From positions 94,861 through 158,860 of the forward strand of contig NZ_FZOS01000009.1 in assembly GCF_900188165.1 (NCBI RefSeq): DNA of 64,000 nucleotides, read 5' to 3'. This DNA comes from Edaphosphingomonas laterariae (GTDB taxonomy: Bacteria; Pseudomonadota; Alphaproteobacteria; Sphingomonadales; Sphingomonadaceae). Each line of letters begins with the position of its first letter. Positions within the stretch are counted from its first letter, which is position 1. Of the stretch, positions 57,238-64,000 are shown piece after piece. Made by a program: the position numbers and the translations under genes. Under the pieces are notes generated by a model. The model saw only the letters and a list, made by a program, of their open reading frames with translations. It made no database searches and was not told the DNA's origin.

Positions 57238-57403
57238 GGTCGTTCCTCTCCCGCTGATTCACTCTTTGGCTTCCGCGCTAAGCGGCGGCGGCACGTTCGT
57301 CCAGCGCCCGCACGAAGCGAAAATCGCAATCGGGCCATCAACCACGTAACTTTCGGCCCTGACGCGGCGTAAATAGGAAAGAGATTTTCACGGGAGCAGA
57401 CAG

Positions 57404-58231
57404 ATGGCGGCAGACGCAACGAAGTCGACAGCCGGGCGAACGGTGTTCCGTCACCGGCTTTCGACTCGTGCCTGGCACTGGCTGAACGCATTGACCGTGA
57501 TCGTGATGCTGATGAGCGGGCTGATGATCTTCAACGCCCATCCCCGTCTTTACTGGGGGCATGCGGGCGCCAACGCCGATCCGGCCTGGCTGGAGATCGG
57601 CGCGACACCCACGGAAGGGATTCTGAAGGTCGGCGCTCTGACCTTGCCGACCACCGGCGTGCTCGGCCGCTGGACCGACCGCCATGGCGTCGTCCAGACC
57701 CGCGCCTTCCCCGGCTGGGCGACGATCCCGACCGATTACAGCCTGGCGGGCGCCCGGCGCTGGCACCTGGCCTTTGCCTGGGTGCTGGTGATCGGCGGCG
57801 CGCTTTACGGCGTCGCCAGCCTGATCAACCGCCATATCCAGCGCGATCTGGCGCCGTCGCGCGGCGAACTCGCACCCCGCCATATCTGGCGGGACATCAA
57901 GGATCATGCGCGGGGCCGGCTGCCCGGTGGCGAGGCGGCAGCCCGCTACAACATCCTGCAGAAGTTGAGCTATCTTGCCGTCATTTTCGGCCTGCTGCCG
58001 CTGATGGTGCTGAGTGGGCTGGGCATGGCGCCGGGCGTGGACGCGGGCTGGCCGTGGATCGTCGATCTGCTCGGCGGCCGCCAGTCCGCCCGGTCGATCC
58101 ATTTCCTCTGCGCGACGGCGTTGCTGGGCTTCATCCTTGTCCATCTGGCGATGGTGGTGATCGCCGGGCCGATCAACGAGATCCGCTCGATGATCACCGG
58201 CCGTTATCGCCTGCCGGCGGAGCGCGCCTGA
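57404..58231 (+). CDS. Cytochrome b family membrane protein
   Basis: A 275-residue cytochrome b561/formate-dehydrogenase-gamma-like subunit. Four main helices are predicted: about 24-43 (AWHWLNALTVIVMLMSGLMI), 122-142, 190-212 and 236-258. Heme-ligand histidines lie in TRAWHWLNAL, RRWHLAFAW and RSIHFLCATALLGFILVHL. It would transfer electrons between quinone and the molybdoenzyme encoded next, whose start overlaps this stop by one base (TGATG). A periplasmic loop with paired Asp/Gly follows helix 1. The physiological direction of electron flow is unknown. Confidence 0.87.
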   Translation: MAADATKSTAGRTVFRHRLSTRAWHWLNALTVIVMLMSGLMIFNAHPRLYWGHAGANADPAWLEIGATPTEGILKVGALTLPTTGVLGRWTDRHGVVQTRAFPGWATIPTDYSLAGARRWHLAFAWVLVIGGALYGVASLINRHIQRDLAPSRGELAPRHIWRDIKDHARGRLPGGEAAARYNILQKLSYLAVIFGLLPLMVLSGLGMAPGVDAGWPWIVDLLGGRQSARSIHFLCATALLGFILVHLAMVVIAGPINEIRSMITGRYRLPAERA

Positions 58232-58977
58232 TGTGGAGCCGCCGCCGCCTGATCGGATCGCTGGCCGCCGCCCCGCTCGTCACCGGTTGCGACCGGCTGA
58301 CCTATAGCGAGGGCTTTCGCGATGGCCTGCGCGCGGCCGAGGGGCTGACCATGGCCGCCCAGCGCCTGATCTCCAACCGCAGCGCGCTGGCCCGCGAATT
58401 CGACGAGGCCGATCTGTCGCCGGTGTTCCGATCGAACGGCACGCGCCACCCCGGATCGCCCGCTTATGCCGCGCACGCGGCCGCCGGCTTCGCCGACTGG
58501 CGATTGCGCATCGACGGGCTGGTCGCGCGGCCACTGGCGCTGTCGATGGCGCAGATCCGGTCGCTGCCCGCGCGCACCCAGATCACCCGCCATGATTGCG
58601 TCGAAGGGTGGAGCGCGATCGGCAAATGGACCGGCGTGCCGCTGAAGCTTCTGCTCGACGGCGCCGGCGCCTCGCCCCGCGCGCGCTATATCGTGTTCCA
58701 CTGCGCCGACGATATGGGGCCGGTGCGCTATTATGAGAGCATCGACATGGTGGATGCGCTCCACCCCCAGACGATCCTGGCCTGGGCGCTGAATGGCCAG
58801 CCGCTGCCGATCGCCAATGGCGCGCCGCTGCGGCTTCGCGTGGAACGCCAGCTCGGCTACAAGCACGCCAAATATGTCGAGCGGATCGAGGCGGTTGCGA
58901 GTCTGGCCGCGATCGGCGGCGGCAAAGGCGGCTATTGGGAGGATCGGGGCGATTATGAATGGTATGCCGGCATCTGA
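58231..58977 (+). CDS. Molybdopterin-dependent oxidoreductase (sulfite-oxidase/MsrP-like), Tat lipoprotein
   Basis: A 248-residue molybdenum enzyme of the sulfite oxidase fold. The N-terminus MWSRRRLIGSLAAAPLVTGC has a twin-arginine motif and a lipobox, so Cys20 may be lipidated after Tat export. The Mo-ligand cysteine is Cys123 in TRHDCVEGWSAIGKWTGVPL. A late block, RLRVERQLGYKHAKYVERIE, is typical of the family. It lacks the second, dimerisation domain of true sulfite oxidases. It is coupled to the cytochrome b gene and resembles YedY/MsrP with its heme partner MsrQ, but the partner here is a different cytochrome family. Confidence 0.88.
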   Translation: MWSRRRLIGSLAAAPLVTGCDRLTYSEGFRDGLRAAEGLTMAAQRLISNRSALAREFDEADLSPVFRSNGTRHPGSPAYAAHAAAGFADWRLRIDGLVARPLALSMAQIRSLPARTQITRHDCVEGWSAIGKWTGVPLKLLLDGAGASPRARYIVFHCADDMGPVRYYESIDMVDALHPQTILAWALNGQPLPIANGAPLRLRVERQLGYKHAKYVERIEAVASLAAIGGGKGGYWEDRGDYEWYAGI

Positions 58978-59614
58978 AGCGGTGCGCCTGCACGATTATT
59001 TCCGGTCGTCGGCCTGCTATCGCGTGCGCATCGCGCTCAACCTCAAGGGCATCGCTTATGACAGCGTGAGCGTGGACCTGCGCGCGGCGGAACAGAGCGC
59101 GCCGGCCTATCGCGCGCTCAACCCCCAGGGCTTCGTGCCGATGCTGGAGATGGACGGGCTGAAGCTGACCCAGAGTCTGGCGATCATCGACTATCTCGAC
59201 GCGCGCGTGCCCGAGCCGCGTTTCGTATCGCCCGATCCGGTCGCGCGCAGCCGCCAGCTCGCCATGGCGCTGATGATCGCCTGCGACATCCACCCGATCA
59301 ACAATCTGCGCGTGCTGAATTATCTGAAGCGTGAACTGGACGTGGCCGAGCCCGCGCGCGACGACTGGTATCGCCACTGGATCCGCGAAGGCTTCGCCTC
59401 GCTCGAAACCATGGCGGCGGCGGAAAGCGGCCCTTATCTGGGCGGCAAGAGCCCCGGAATCGCCGATATCTGCCTGGTTCCGCAGATGTATAATGCCCGC
59501 CGTTTCGAAGTCGCGCTGGACGACTTTCCCCATCTGGTGCGGATCGACGCGGCGCTGACCGCGCTGCCGGCCTTTGCCGCCGCCCATCCTGATGCGGTGG
59601 CGCCGGCCGGCTGA
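58955..59614 (+). CDS. maiA: Maleylacetoacetate isomerase-like glutathione transferase (zeta class)
   Basis: A 219-residue zeta-class GST. The active-site motif SSACYRVRIALNLKG lies near residues 18-32 and the glutathione-binding block is NPQGFVPMLEMDGLKLTQSLA (in part). The C-terminal helical half has ACDIHPINNLRVLNYL and SPGIADICLVPQMYNARRF. Zeta GSTs isomerise maleylacetoacetate to fumarylacetoacetate in tyrosine and phenylalanine breakdown, with glutathione as cofactor. ATG 58955 has GGGAGG/GGGG upstream; ATG 58964 is an alternative. It overlaps the molybdoenzyme by 23 bases, an unusual tight coupling to an electron-transfer unit. Confidence 0.9.
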   Translation: MNGMPASEAVRLHDYFRSSACYRVRIALNLKGIAYDSVSVDLRAAEQSAPAYRALNPQGFVPMLEMDGLKLTQSLAIIDYLDARVPEPRFVSPDPVARSRQLAMALMIACDIHPINNLRVLNYLKRELDVAEPARDDWYRHWIREGFASLETMAAAESGPYLGGKSPGIADICLVPQMYNARRFEVALDDFPHLVRIDAALTALPAFAAAHPDAVAPAG

Positions 59615-59633
59615 TGCCGTATAGAGGCGCGCC

Positions 59634-61685
59634 ATGCGCCATCTGATCCTGACCGCTTTCTTCCTGCCTTCCGTGGCTTATGCCGATCCCGGCGACATCA
59701 TCGTCACCGGCGCGGGGCTGACCGAGCCGGCGGGCCTCGCCGCTTATGACGTCAGCCTGATCGATCGCGATCGGCTGACCCGATCGGCGAGCGGGCGGCT
59801 GGAGGACGTGCTGCGCGACGTGGCCGGTTTCCAGCAGTTCCGCCGTTCGGATTCGCGATCGGCGCACCCGACGACGCAGGGCGCCACGCTGCGCGGGCTG
59901 GGCGGCAATGCCTCGGCCCGCGCGCTCATCCTGCTCGACGGGGTGCCGCAGACCGATCCGTTCGGCGGCTGGCTGCCCTGGTCCGCCTATCAGCCCGAGA
60001 GGCTGGGTCTGGTGCGGGTGACGCGCGGCGGCGGCAGCGGCGTCGCCGGGCCGGGCGCGCTGGCGGGCACGATCGAGCTGATGAGCGCGGGGCCAGACCA
60101 ACTGGCGCCTTTGTGGGGCGGCGTGGCTTATGGCAGCCGCGACAGCCTGGCCGCCGATGCCGGGCTGAGCGGTGCCTTTGCCGGTGGCTATGCCACGCTG
60201 TCGGGCAATTATGCGCGCGGCGACGGCTTTACCCCGGTGGTGAAGGAGGATCGCGGCCCGGTCGACCGCCCGGCCTTTTACGAGCAGGCGAGCCTGTCGG
60301 CCCGCAGCGCCTTCGCGATCGGCGCCGACACCGAGTTTCAGGCAAGCCTGCTCGGCCTCCTCGACCGGCGCGACCGGGGCGTGGATTTCACCCCCAACCG
60401 CAATATTGGCGCCGATGCCAGCGTGCGGCTGGTGGGGCGTGGCCGCTGGGGCTGGGAAGCGAGCGCATGGGCGCAGCTGCGCGAATTTTCGAGCGGCTTC
60501 GCCAGCGTCAACGCTGCGCGGACCGAGGTGAACCCGACGCTGGACCAATATGCCGTGCCCGCCACCGGCCTTGGCGCGCGTTTCGAAATCCGCCCGCCGA
60601 TCGGCGAAGGGATCGAATTGCGGATCGGCGCCGATGCGCGGCAGGCCACCGGCGAAACCCGCGAACGCTATAGCTTTGTCGCCGGCGCGCCGACGCGGCT
60701 GCGCCAGGCGGGTGGACGCACGCGCACGCTGGGCGGCTTTGCCGAAGCGAGCTTCACGCCCGACCATGCCTGGACGCTGACCGCGGGCGGACGGATCGAC
60801 CGCTGGCGGATCGAGAATGGCCATCTGTTCGAAAAGACCATCGCCACGGGTGCAACGCTGACCGACGACGCCTTTGCCGACCGTTCGGGCTGGGAGCCGA
60901 CCGCGCGCGGCGGCATCGCGTTCAAGCCGGCGCAGGCGGTGACGCTGCGCAGCGCCGCTTATCTCGGCTGGCGCCTGCCCAGCCTGAACGAGCTTTACCG
61001 CCCGTTCCGCGCCGGCACCGACGCCACCGCCGCCAATGCGCTGCTCAAGCCCGAACGGCTGAAGGGCGTGGACGCCGGTTTCGACTATCGCCCGCTGCCC
61101 GGCTTCCGCCTGTCGGCGACGGCCTTCTACAACCGGCTCGACAACGCCATCGCCAACGTGACGCTGGGCAACGGGCCGGGGCTGTTCCCCGGCGTCGGCT
61201 TCGTCGCGGCGGGTGGTGCCTATCGCCAGCGGCAAAATCTGGATGCGGTGCGTTCGCAGGGCATCGAACTGGAGGCCGCCGCGCGCCATGGGCCGTGGCA
61301 GCTTGCGGCATCCTATACGCTGATCGACGCCGAAGTGCGCGGGACGGGGGCGGCGGCCGCGCTCGACGGTCTGCGCCCCGCGCAGACGCCCCGCCATCAG
61401 GCAAGCGCGACACTGGCCTGGCTGCCGGCGAACGGCGCCGCCGCATCGCTGACCGCCCGCCATCTTTCCGGCCAATATGAAGACGACCAGAATCTGCGCC
61501 GGCTGGACGATGCGACAACCTTCGACGCCAGTTTCAGCCTGCCCGTCGCCGCCGGCTTCGCGATCGAGGCACGCGCCGAGAATCTGGCCGATACGCGGGT
61601 CGAAGCCGGGATTTCCGGCGCCGACATCGTGGAACGCGCGACGCCGCGCACGATCTGGATCGGGCTGCGCTATGGCGGGCGGTGA
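59634..61685 (+). CDS. TonB-dependent outer-membrane receptor
   Basis: A 683-residue receptor. A signal peptide (to about residue 17, AYA) is followed by a TonB box-like DIIVTGAG. The plug domain has RLEDVLRDVAGFQQFRR, GLGGNASARALILLDGVPQT and VTRGGGSGVAGPGALAGTIE (in part). A beta-barrel with many alternating strands follows, ending in a terminal aromatic-type IWIGLRYGGR strand. The plug resembles vitamin B12 or siderophore-type receptors, but the ligand is unknown. It follows the GST gene by 19 bases, so it is likely in the same transcript. Confidence 0.88.
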   Translation: MRHLILTAFFLPSVAYADPGDIIVTGAGLTEPAGLAAYDVSLIDRDRLTRSASGRLEDVLRDVAGFQQFRRSDSRSAHPTTQGATLRGLGGNASARALILLDGVPQTDPFGGWLPWSAYQPERLGLVRVTRGGGSGVAGPGALAGTIELMSAGPDQLAPLWGGVAYGSRDSLAADAGLSGAFAGGYATLSGNYARGDGFTPVVKEDRGPVDRPAFYEQASLSARSAFAIGADTEFQASLLGLLDRRDRGVDFTPNRNIGADASVRLVGRGRWGWEASAWAQLREFSSGFASVNAARTEVNPTLDQYAVPATGLGARFEIRPPIGEGIELRIGADARQATGETRERYSFVAGAPTRLRQAGGRTRTLGGFAEASFTPDHAWTLTAGGRIDRWRIENGHLFEKTIATGATLTDDAFADRSGWEPTARGGIAFKPAQAVTLRSAAYLGWRLPSLNELYRPFRAGTDATAANALLKPERLKGVDAGFDYRPLPGFRLSATAFYNRLDNAIANVTLGNGPGLFPGVGFVAAGGAYRQRQNLDAVRSQGIELEAAARHGPWQLAASYTLIDAEVRGTGAAAALDGLRPAQTPRHQASATLAWLPANGAAASLTARHLSGQYEDDQNLRRLDDATTFDASFSLPVAAGFAIEARAENLADTRVEAGISGADIVERATPRTIWIGLRYGGR

Positions 61686-61780
61686 ACCTATTGACGAACT
61701 GCCCAGCAAAGCACCAGAAAACAGCTAGGATCCTCAGCAATTTCGCGACAGGTTTAGCAGGCATCCGGGGGAACAGACCG

Positions 61781-62563
61781 ATGCGGTTCGTGACACGTGC
61801 CTTGCTGATGTTCGCAGCCGTATTGATGCCGGCCTCCAGCCTGTCGGCTCAAGCGCTAGAATTTGACGAACTCTACCCACCCAGACGCCAGGGGGTAACC
61901 AAACGCTACGGCCCCGATAAATGGCAATTGCTCAGCTTGATTCGCGCCAGCAAGCGCGGACCGGCCCCCTTGATTGCCATGGTCGGCCGCGGGTGCGTGC
62001 TCGACGACTGGATGCCCGACATGCTGTCGCGTCATGGTTATGCCGTTGCCTGCATCGATTATCGCGATCCGGACGAGGTGGGCCCACGTGAGGCGGCCAA
62101 GGATGTCGCCCGGGGCATTGCGATGCTGCAAGGATCAGAGTTTCAGAAGGATATTCGGCCCAACGCGATCGCGATCATGGCCAGTGGCGGCGCTGCATGG
62201 ATCGCAGCGTTGATCGGCACCGACCCGGCCATCGGCGACGGGGTATTGGCATTCCACGCACTGAAGGGCGTTGCGCTGGTCGATCCGGACCTGACCGACG
62301 ACAGCGAATACGTCGTGGAGGCGAAAGCCCATGTCGAAGGCATCAATGCACCGAGCTTTTATCTGCTATCGGTCGACTCGGCGGTAGGCCGCCTGAGCGC
62401 GGCGACAAGCTTCGCCAAAGCACTACAAAACCAAGGCACCAACGTGGAGACCCAAACCATGTTCCGGCCGGACAATCGTCACCCACGTACCCGCTTTGGC
62501 TCCACCACGAACAAGCCAACCATGGATTTGCGCGATTATCTCGATCGGACACTTATGCCATGA
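61781..62563 (+). CDS. Exported alpha/beta-hydrolase-like protein, unknown function
   Basis: A 260-residue protein. The signal peptide has a basic start and VLMPASSLSAQA near residue 25. The mature part looks like an alpha/beta hydrolase: PLIAMVGRGCVLDDWMPDML, GYAVACIDYRDPDEVG, an elbow-like AIMASGGAAWIAALIG with a candidate Ser, and a later ALVDPDLTDDSEY. Catalytic residues are not certain. GGGGGAA precedes the ATG. Codon use is visibly less GC-biased than in neighbours. The ATG of threonine synthase overlaps its stop (ATGA), so the two are coupled. I do not recognise the family. Confidence 0.65.
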   Translation: MRFVTRALLMFAAVLMPASSLSAQALEFDELYPPRRQGVTKRYGPDKWQLLSLIRASKRGPAPLIAMVGRGCVLDDWMPDMLSRHGYAVACIDYRDPDEVGPREAAKDVARGIAMLQGSEFQKDIRPNAIAIMASGGAAWIAALIGTDPAIGDGVLAFHALKGVALVDPDLTDDSEYVVEAKAHVEGINAPSFYLLSVDSAVGRLSAATSFAKALQNQGTNVETQTMFRPDNRHPRTRFGSTTNKPTMDLRDYLDRTLMP

Positions 62564-63795
62564 CCTTCCCCACCTTCCCCGAGCGCCCCACCTTCGTCAC
62601 CCATCTCGAATGTTCGCTGACCGGCACGCGTTATGAAGCGGATCGCGTCCATGGCCTGTCGAATGCCGGCCGGCCGTTGCTGGTGCGTTACGATCTGGAT
62701 GGCGTGCGCCAGGCGCTGACCAAGGCGGCGTTGCGTGATCGGCCGCGCGACCTGTGGCGGTGGCGCGAGCTGCTGCCGGTGCGGCGCAGTGAGAATGTGG
62801 TGAGCCTGGGCGAGCAGGAGACGCCGATTTTCGACCTGCCGGCGACCGCGAAGCGGCTGGGCGCCACCCAGTTGCTGGTCAAGGACGAAGGCCGGCTGCC
62901 GACCGGATCGTTCAAGGCGCGCGGGCTGGTGATGGCGATTTCGATGGCGAAGGAACTGGGCATCCGCACAATCGCCATGCCGACCAACGGCAATGCCGGC
63001 GCGGCGGCGGCGGCCTATGCGACGCGCGCGGGCATGGAATCGGTGATTTTCTGCCCCGACGACACGCCCGAGATCAATGTGCGCGAGATCGCCGCGCAGG
63101 GCGCGCGCGTCTATCGCGTCAACGGCCTGATCGACCAGTGCGGGGCGATCGTCGGCGAAGGCGCCAAGGTGAATGGCTGGTTCGACCTGTCGACCCTGAA
63201 GGAGCCCTATCGCATCGAGGGCAAGAAGACGATGGGGCTGGAGCTGGCCGAACAGCTGGGCTGGGAACTGCCCGACGCGATCTTCTACCCCACCGGCGGC
63301 GGCACCGGCCTGATCGGCATGTGGAAGGCGTTCGACGAGCTGGAGGCGCTGGGCTTCATCGGATCGAAGCGGCCCAAGATGTTCGCGGTGCAGGCCGCCG
63401 GCTGCGCGCCGATGGTGCGCGCATTCGAAGCCGGGGAACGCCATGCGGAACGCTGGGACAATGCCCACACCATCGCATCGGGCATCCGCGTGCCCAAGGC
63501 GGTAGGCGATTTCCTGATCCTCGACGCGGTGCGGGCGAGCGGCGGCAAGGCGATCGCGGTGGAGGACGATGCCATTGCCGAGGCGGTCGTGCGCGTCGGT
63601 CGGGAGGATGGCGTGCTGCTCTGCCCGGAAGGCGGCGCAACGCTGGCGGCCTATGCCAAGGCGCTGGCCGCCGGCGACGTGGGCGCCGATGATCGCGCCT
63701 TGCTGTTCAACTGCGCGACCGGCCTGAAATATCCGCTGGCCGACCATTCGGGCGTGATCGACCTGAACGCGCCGATCGACTACGCCGCGCTGTGA
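62560..63795 (+). CDS. Threonine synthase-like PLP enzyme
   Basis: A 411-residue PLP enzyme of the threonine synthase fold. The N-terminal zinc-less cap has ECSLTGTRYEADRVHGLSNA, the PLP lysine is Lys119 in PTGSFKARGLVMAI, and the phosphate loop is FYPTGGGTGLIG. The AMPTNGNAGAAAAAYA block matches threonine synthases of the shorter type found in many alphaproteobacteria. It would make threonine from O-phosphohomoserine. A related threonine dehydratase role is less likely. It starts by ATGA overlap with the exported hydrolase-like gene and ends just before repeat copy B. Confidence 0.85.
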   Translation: MTFPTFPERPTFVTHLECSLTGTRYEADRVHGLSNAGRPLLVRYDLDGVRQALTKAALRDRPRDLWRWRELLPVRRSENVVSLGEQETPIFDLPATAKRLGATQLLVKDEGRLPTGSFKARGLVMAISMAKELGIRTIAMPTNGNAGAAAAAYATRAGMESVIFCPDDTPEINVREIAAQGARVYRVNGLIDQCGAIVGEGAKVNGWFDLSTLKEPYRIEGKKTMGLELAEQLGWELPDAIFYPTGGGTGLIGMWKAFDELEALGFIGSKRPKMFAVQAAGCAPMVRAFEAGERHAERWDNAHTIASGIRVPKAVGDFLILDAVRASGGKAIAVEDDAIAEAVVRVGREDGVLLCPEGGATLAAYAKALAAGDVGADDRALLFNCATGLKYPLADHSGVIDLNAPIDYAAL

Positions 63796-63802
63796 CGCAA
63801 CG

Positions 63803-63907
63803 TAGAGCGGTTTCCGATCTGCTTGCACCGGATCCGCCGCTCTATTTTGTTGATATACCGCGATTTCCGTGCCGCCGGATAATGTCACCCGACTTGAAAT
63901 CGCTTTA
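63803..63907. repeat. Two-hairpin intergenic repeat, copy B
   Basis: About 105 bases after threonine synthase. Hairpin 1 has TAGAGCGG (63803-63810) with CCGCTCTA (63837-63844). Hairpin 2 has an outer stem GCGATTTC (63860-63867) with GAAATCGC (63896-63903). The same positions in copy A are GCGCTTTC and GAAAGCGC, a compensatory change. The right end CTTTA meets the end of the IS5-family element. Confidence 0.85.
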
Positions 63908-64000
63908 GGCTGTAGTGACGATTTAATTATTTGATCCAGAGCATGATGCTGGCGAGTTTGACGAAGCCGAGGAAGTTGGCGGCGAGCTTGTCGTAACGGG
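63908..64000 (-). mobile_element. End of an IS5-family insertion sequence
   Basis: The left terminus of the element appears to start at GGCTGTAGTGACG (63908). On the minus strand bases 64000-63927 encode the transposase C-terminus, RYDKLAANFLGFVKLASIML then WIK and TAA. That is the typical end of IS5-family DDE transposases found in alphaproteobacteria. The rest of the element lies beyond the window. It seems to have inserted at the right end of repeat copy B. Confidence 0.88.

Noticed and set aside
59298..61709. An 803-codon minus-strand open frame opposite the TonB receptor
   Set aside because: The receptor has signal peptide, plug and barrel features; the antisense frame has none and crosses into the GST gene.

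Overview
The window is a gene-dense, high-GC chromosomal segment from an alphaproteobacterium, most likely a member of the Sphingomonadaceae (Sphingomonas or a near relative). This rests on several features seen together: a SciP/DUF1153 regulator, a DUF4167 protein, a GGAAC-N17-CGTA general-stress (EcfG-type) promoter, a PEP-CTERM tail of the sphingomonad PEPATWA type, TonB-dependent uptake, and the argH-lipoprotein-lysA order. There are no rRNA or tRNA genes, no CRISPR arrays and no prophage. The only mobile DNA seen is the end of an IS5-family element at the right edge.

Layout. 1-1511: start of an RND efflux operon (adaptor, then a permease cut by the window edge). 1723-4036: small stress and envelope proteins (two GlsB/YeaQ paralogues, a SIMPL-domain protein), SciP and a small unknown. 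4156-9847: mnmA facing a minus-strand run of a precorrin-2 dehydrogenase-like gene, galU, lysA, a small lipoprotein and argH. 9864-12330: a TlpA-like lipoprotein, then the nitrogen module glnK-amtB behind a clear sigma-54 promoter. 12422-16190: a DUF442 phosphatase, recQ, a TPR protein and an alpha/beta hydrolase. 16275-23429: thrS, a GT-C membrane glycosyltransferase, hisN, an AsmA protein and inorganic pyrophosphatase. 23517-27723: hisS-prfA-prmC as overlapping genes, then a DUF4167 gene behind a strongly structured leader. 27784-35157: a TetR-NUDIX pair divergent from a complete tripartite RND pump. 35427-41357: UDP-glucose dehydrogenase, FAH-family hydrolase, M48/PDZ protease, a small membrane protein, a metallophosphatase and a luciferase-like monooxygenase. 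41616-49767: acnA, a PEP-CTERM metalloprotease, a lipid-anchored PQQ dehydrogenase, a PLP gamma-synthase-family enzyme and a VOC protein. 49807-57237: a probable catabolic operon (acyl-CoA dehydrogenase, two SDRs, a fused hydratase/dehydrogenase, a sulfatase). 57404-61685: a four-gene unit of cytochrome b, molybdopterin oxidoreductase, maleylacetoacetate isomerase-like GST and TonB receptor. 61781-64000: a secreted hydrolase-like protein coupled to threonine synthase, then a repeat and the IS5 end.

How the parts connect. GalU and UDP-glucose dehydrogenase make UDP-glucuronate, the donor for the glucuronosyl sphingolipids and acidic exopolysaccharides typical of sphingomonads. PrmC methylates the release factor encoded just upstream. 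GlnK gates AmtB. The sulfatase and beta-oxidation genes look like a pathway that desulfates a substrate, oxidises it and cleaves it by CoA chemistry.

The strongest unexplained signals are non-coding. One is a family of about 105-bp two-hairpin repeats (three full copies and one partial) whose stems change in a compensatory way while the inner loop stays similar. The other is a four-hairpin leader ahead of a TTG-initiated DUF4167 gene. I found no convincing complete new biological system. The cytochrome b/molybdoenzyme/GST/TonB operon is the best candidate for undescribed functional coupling.
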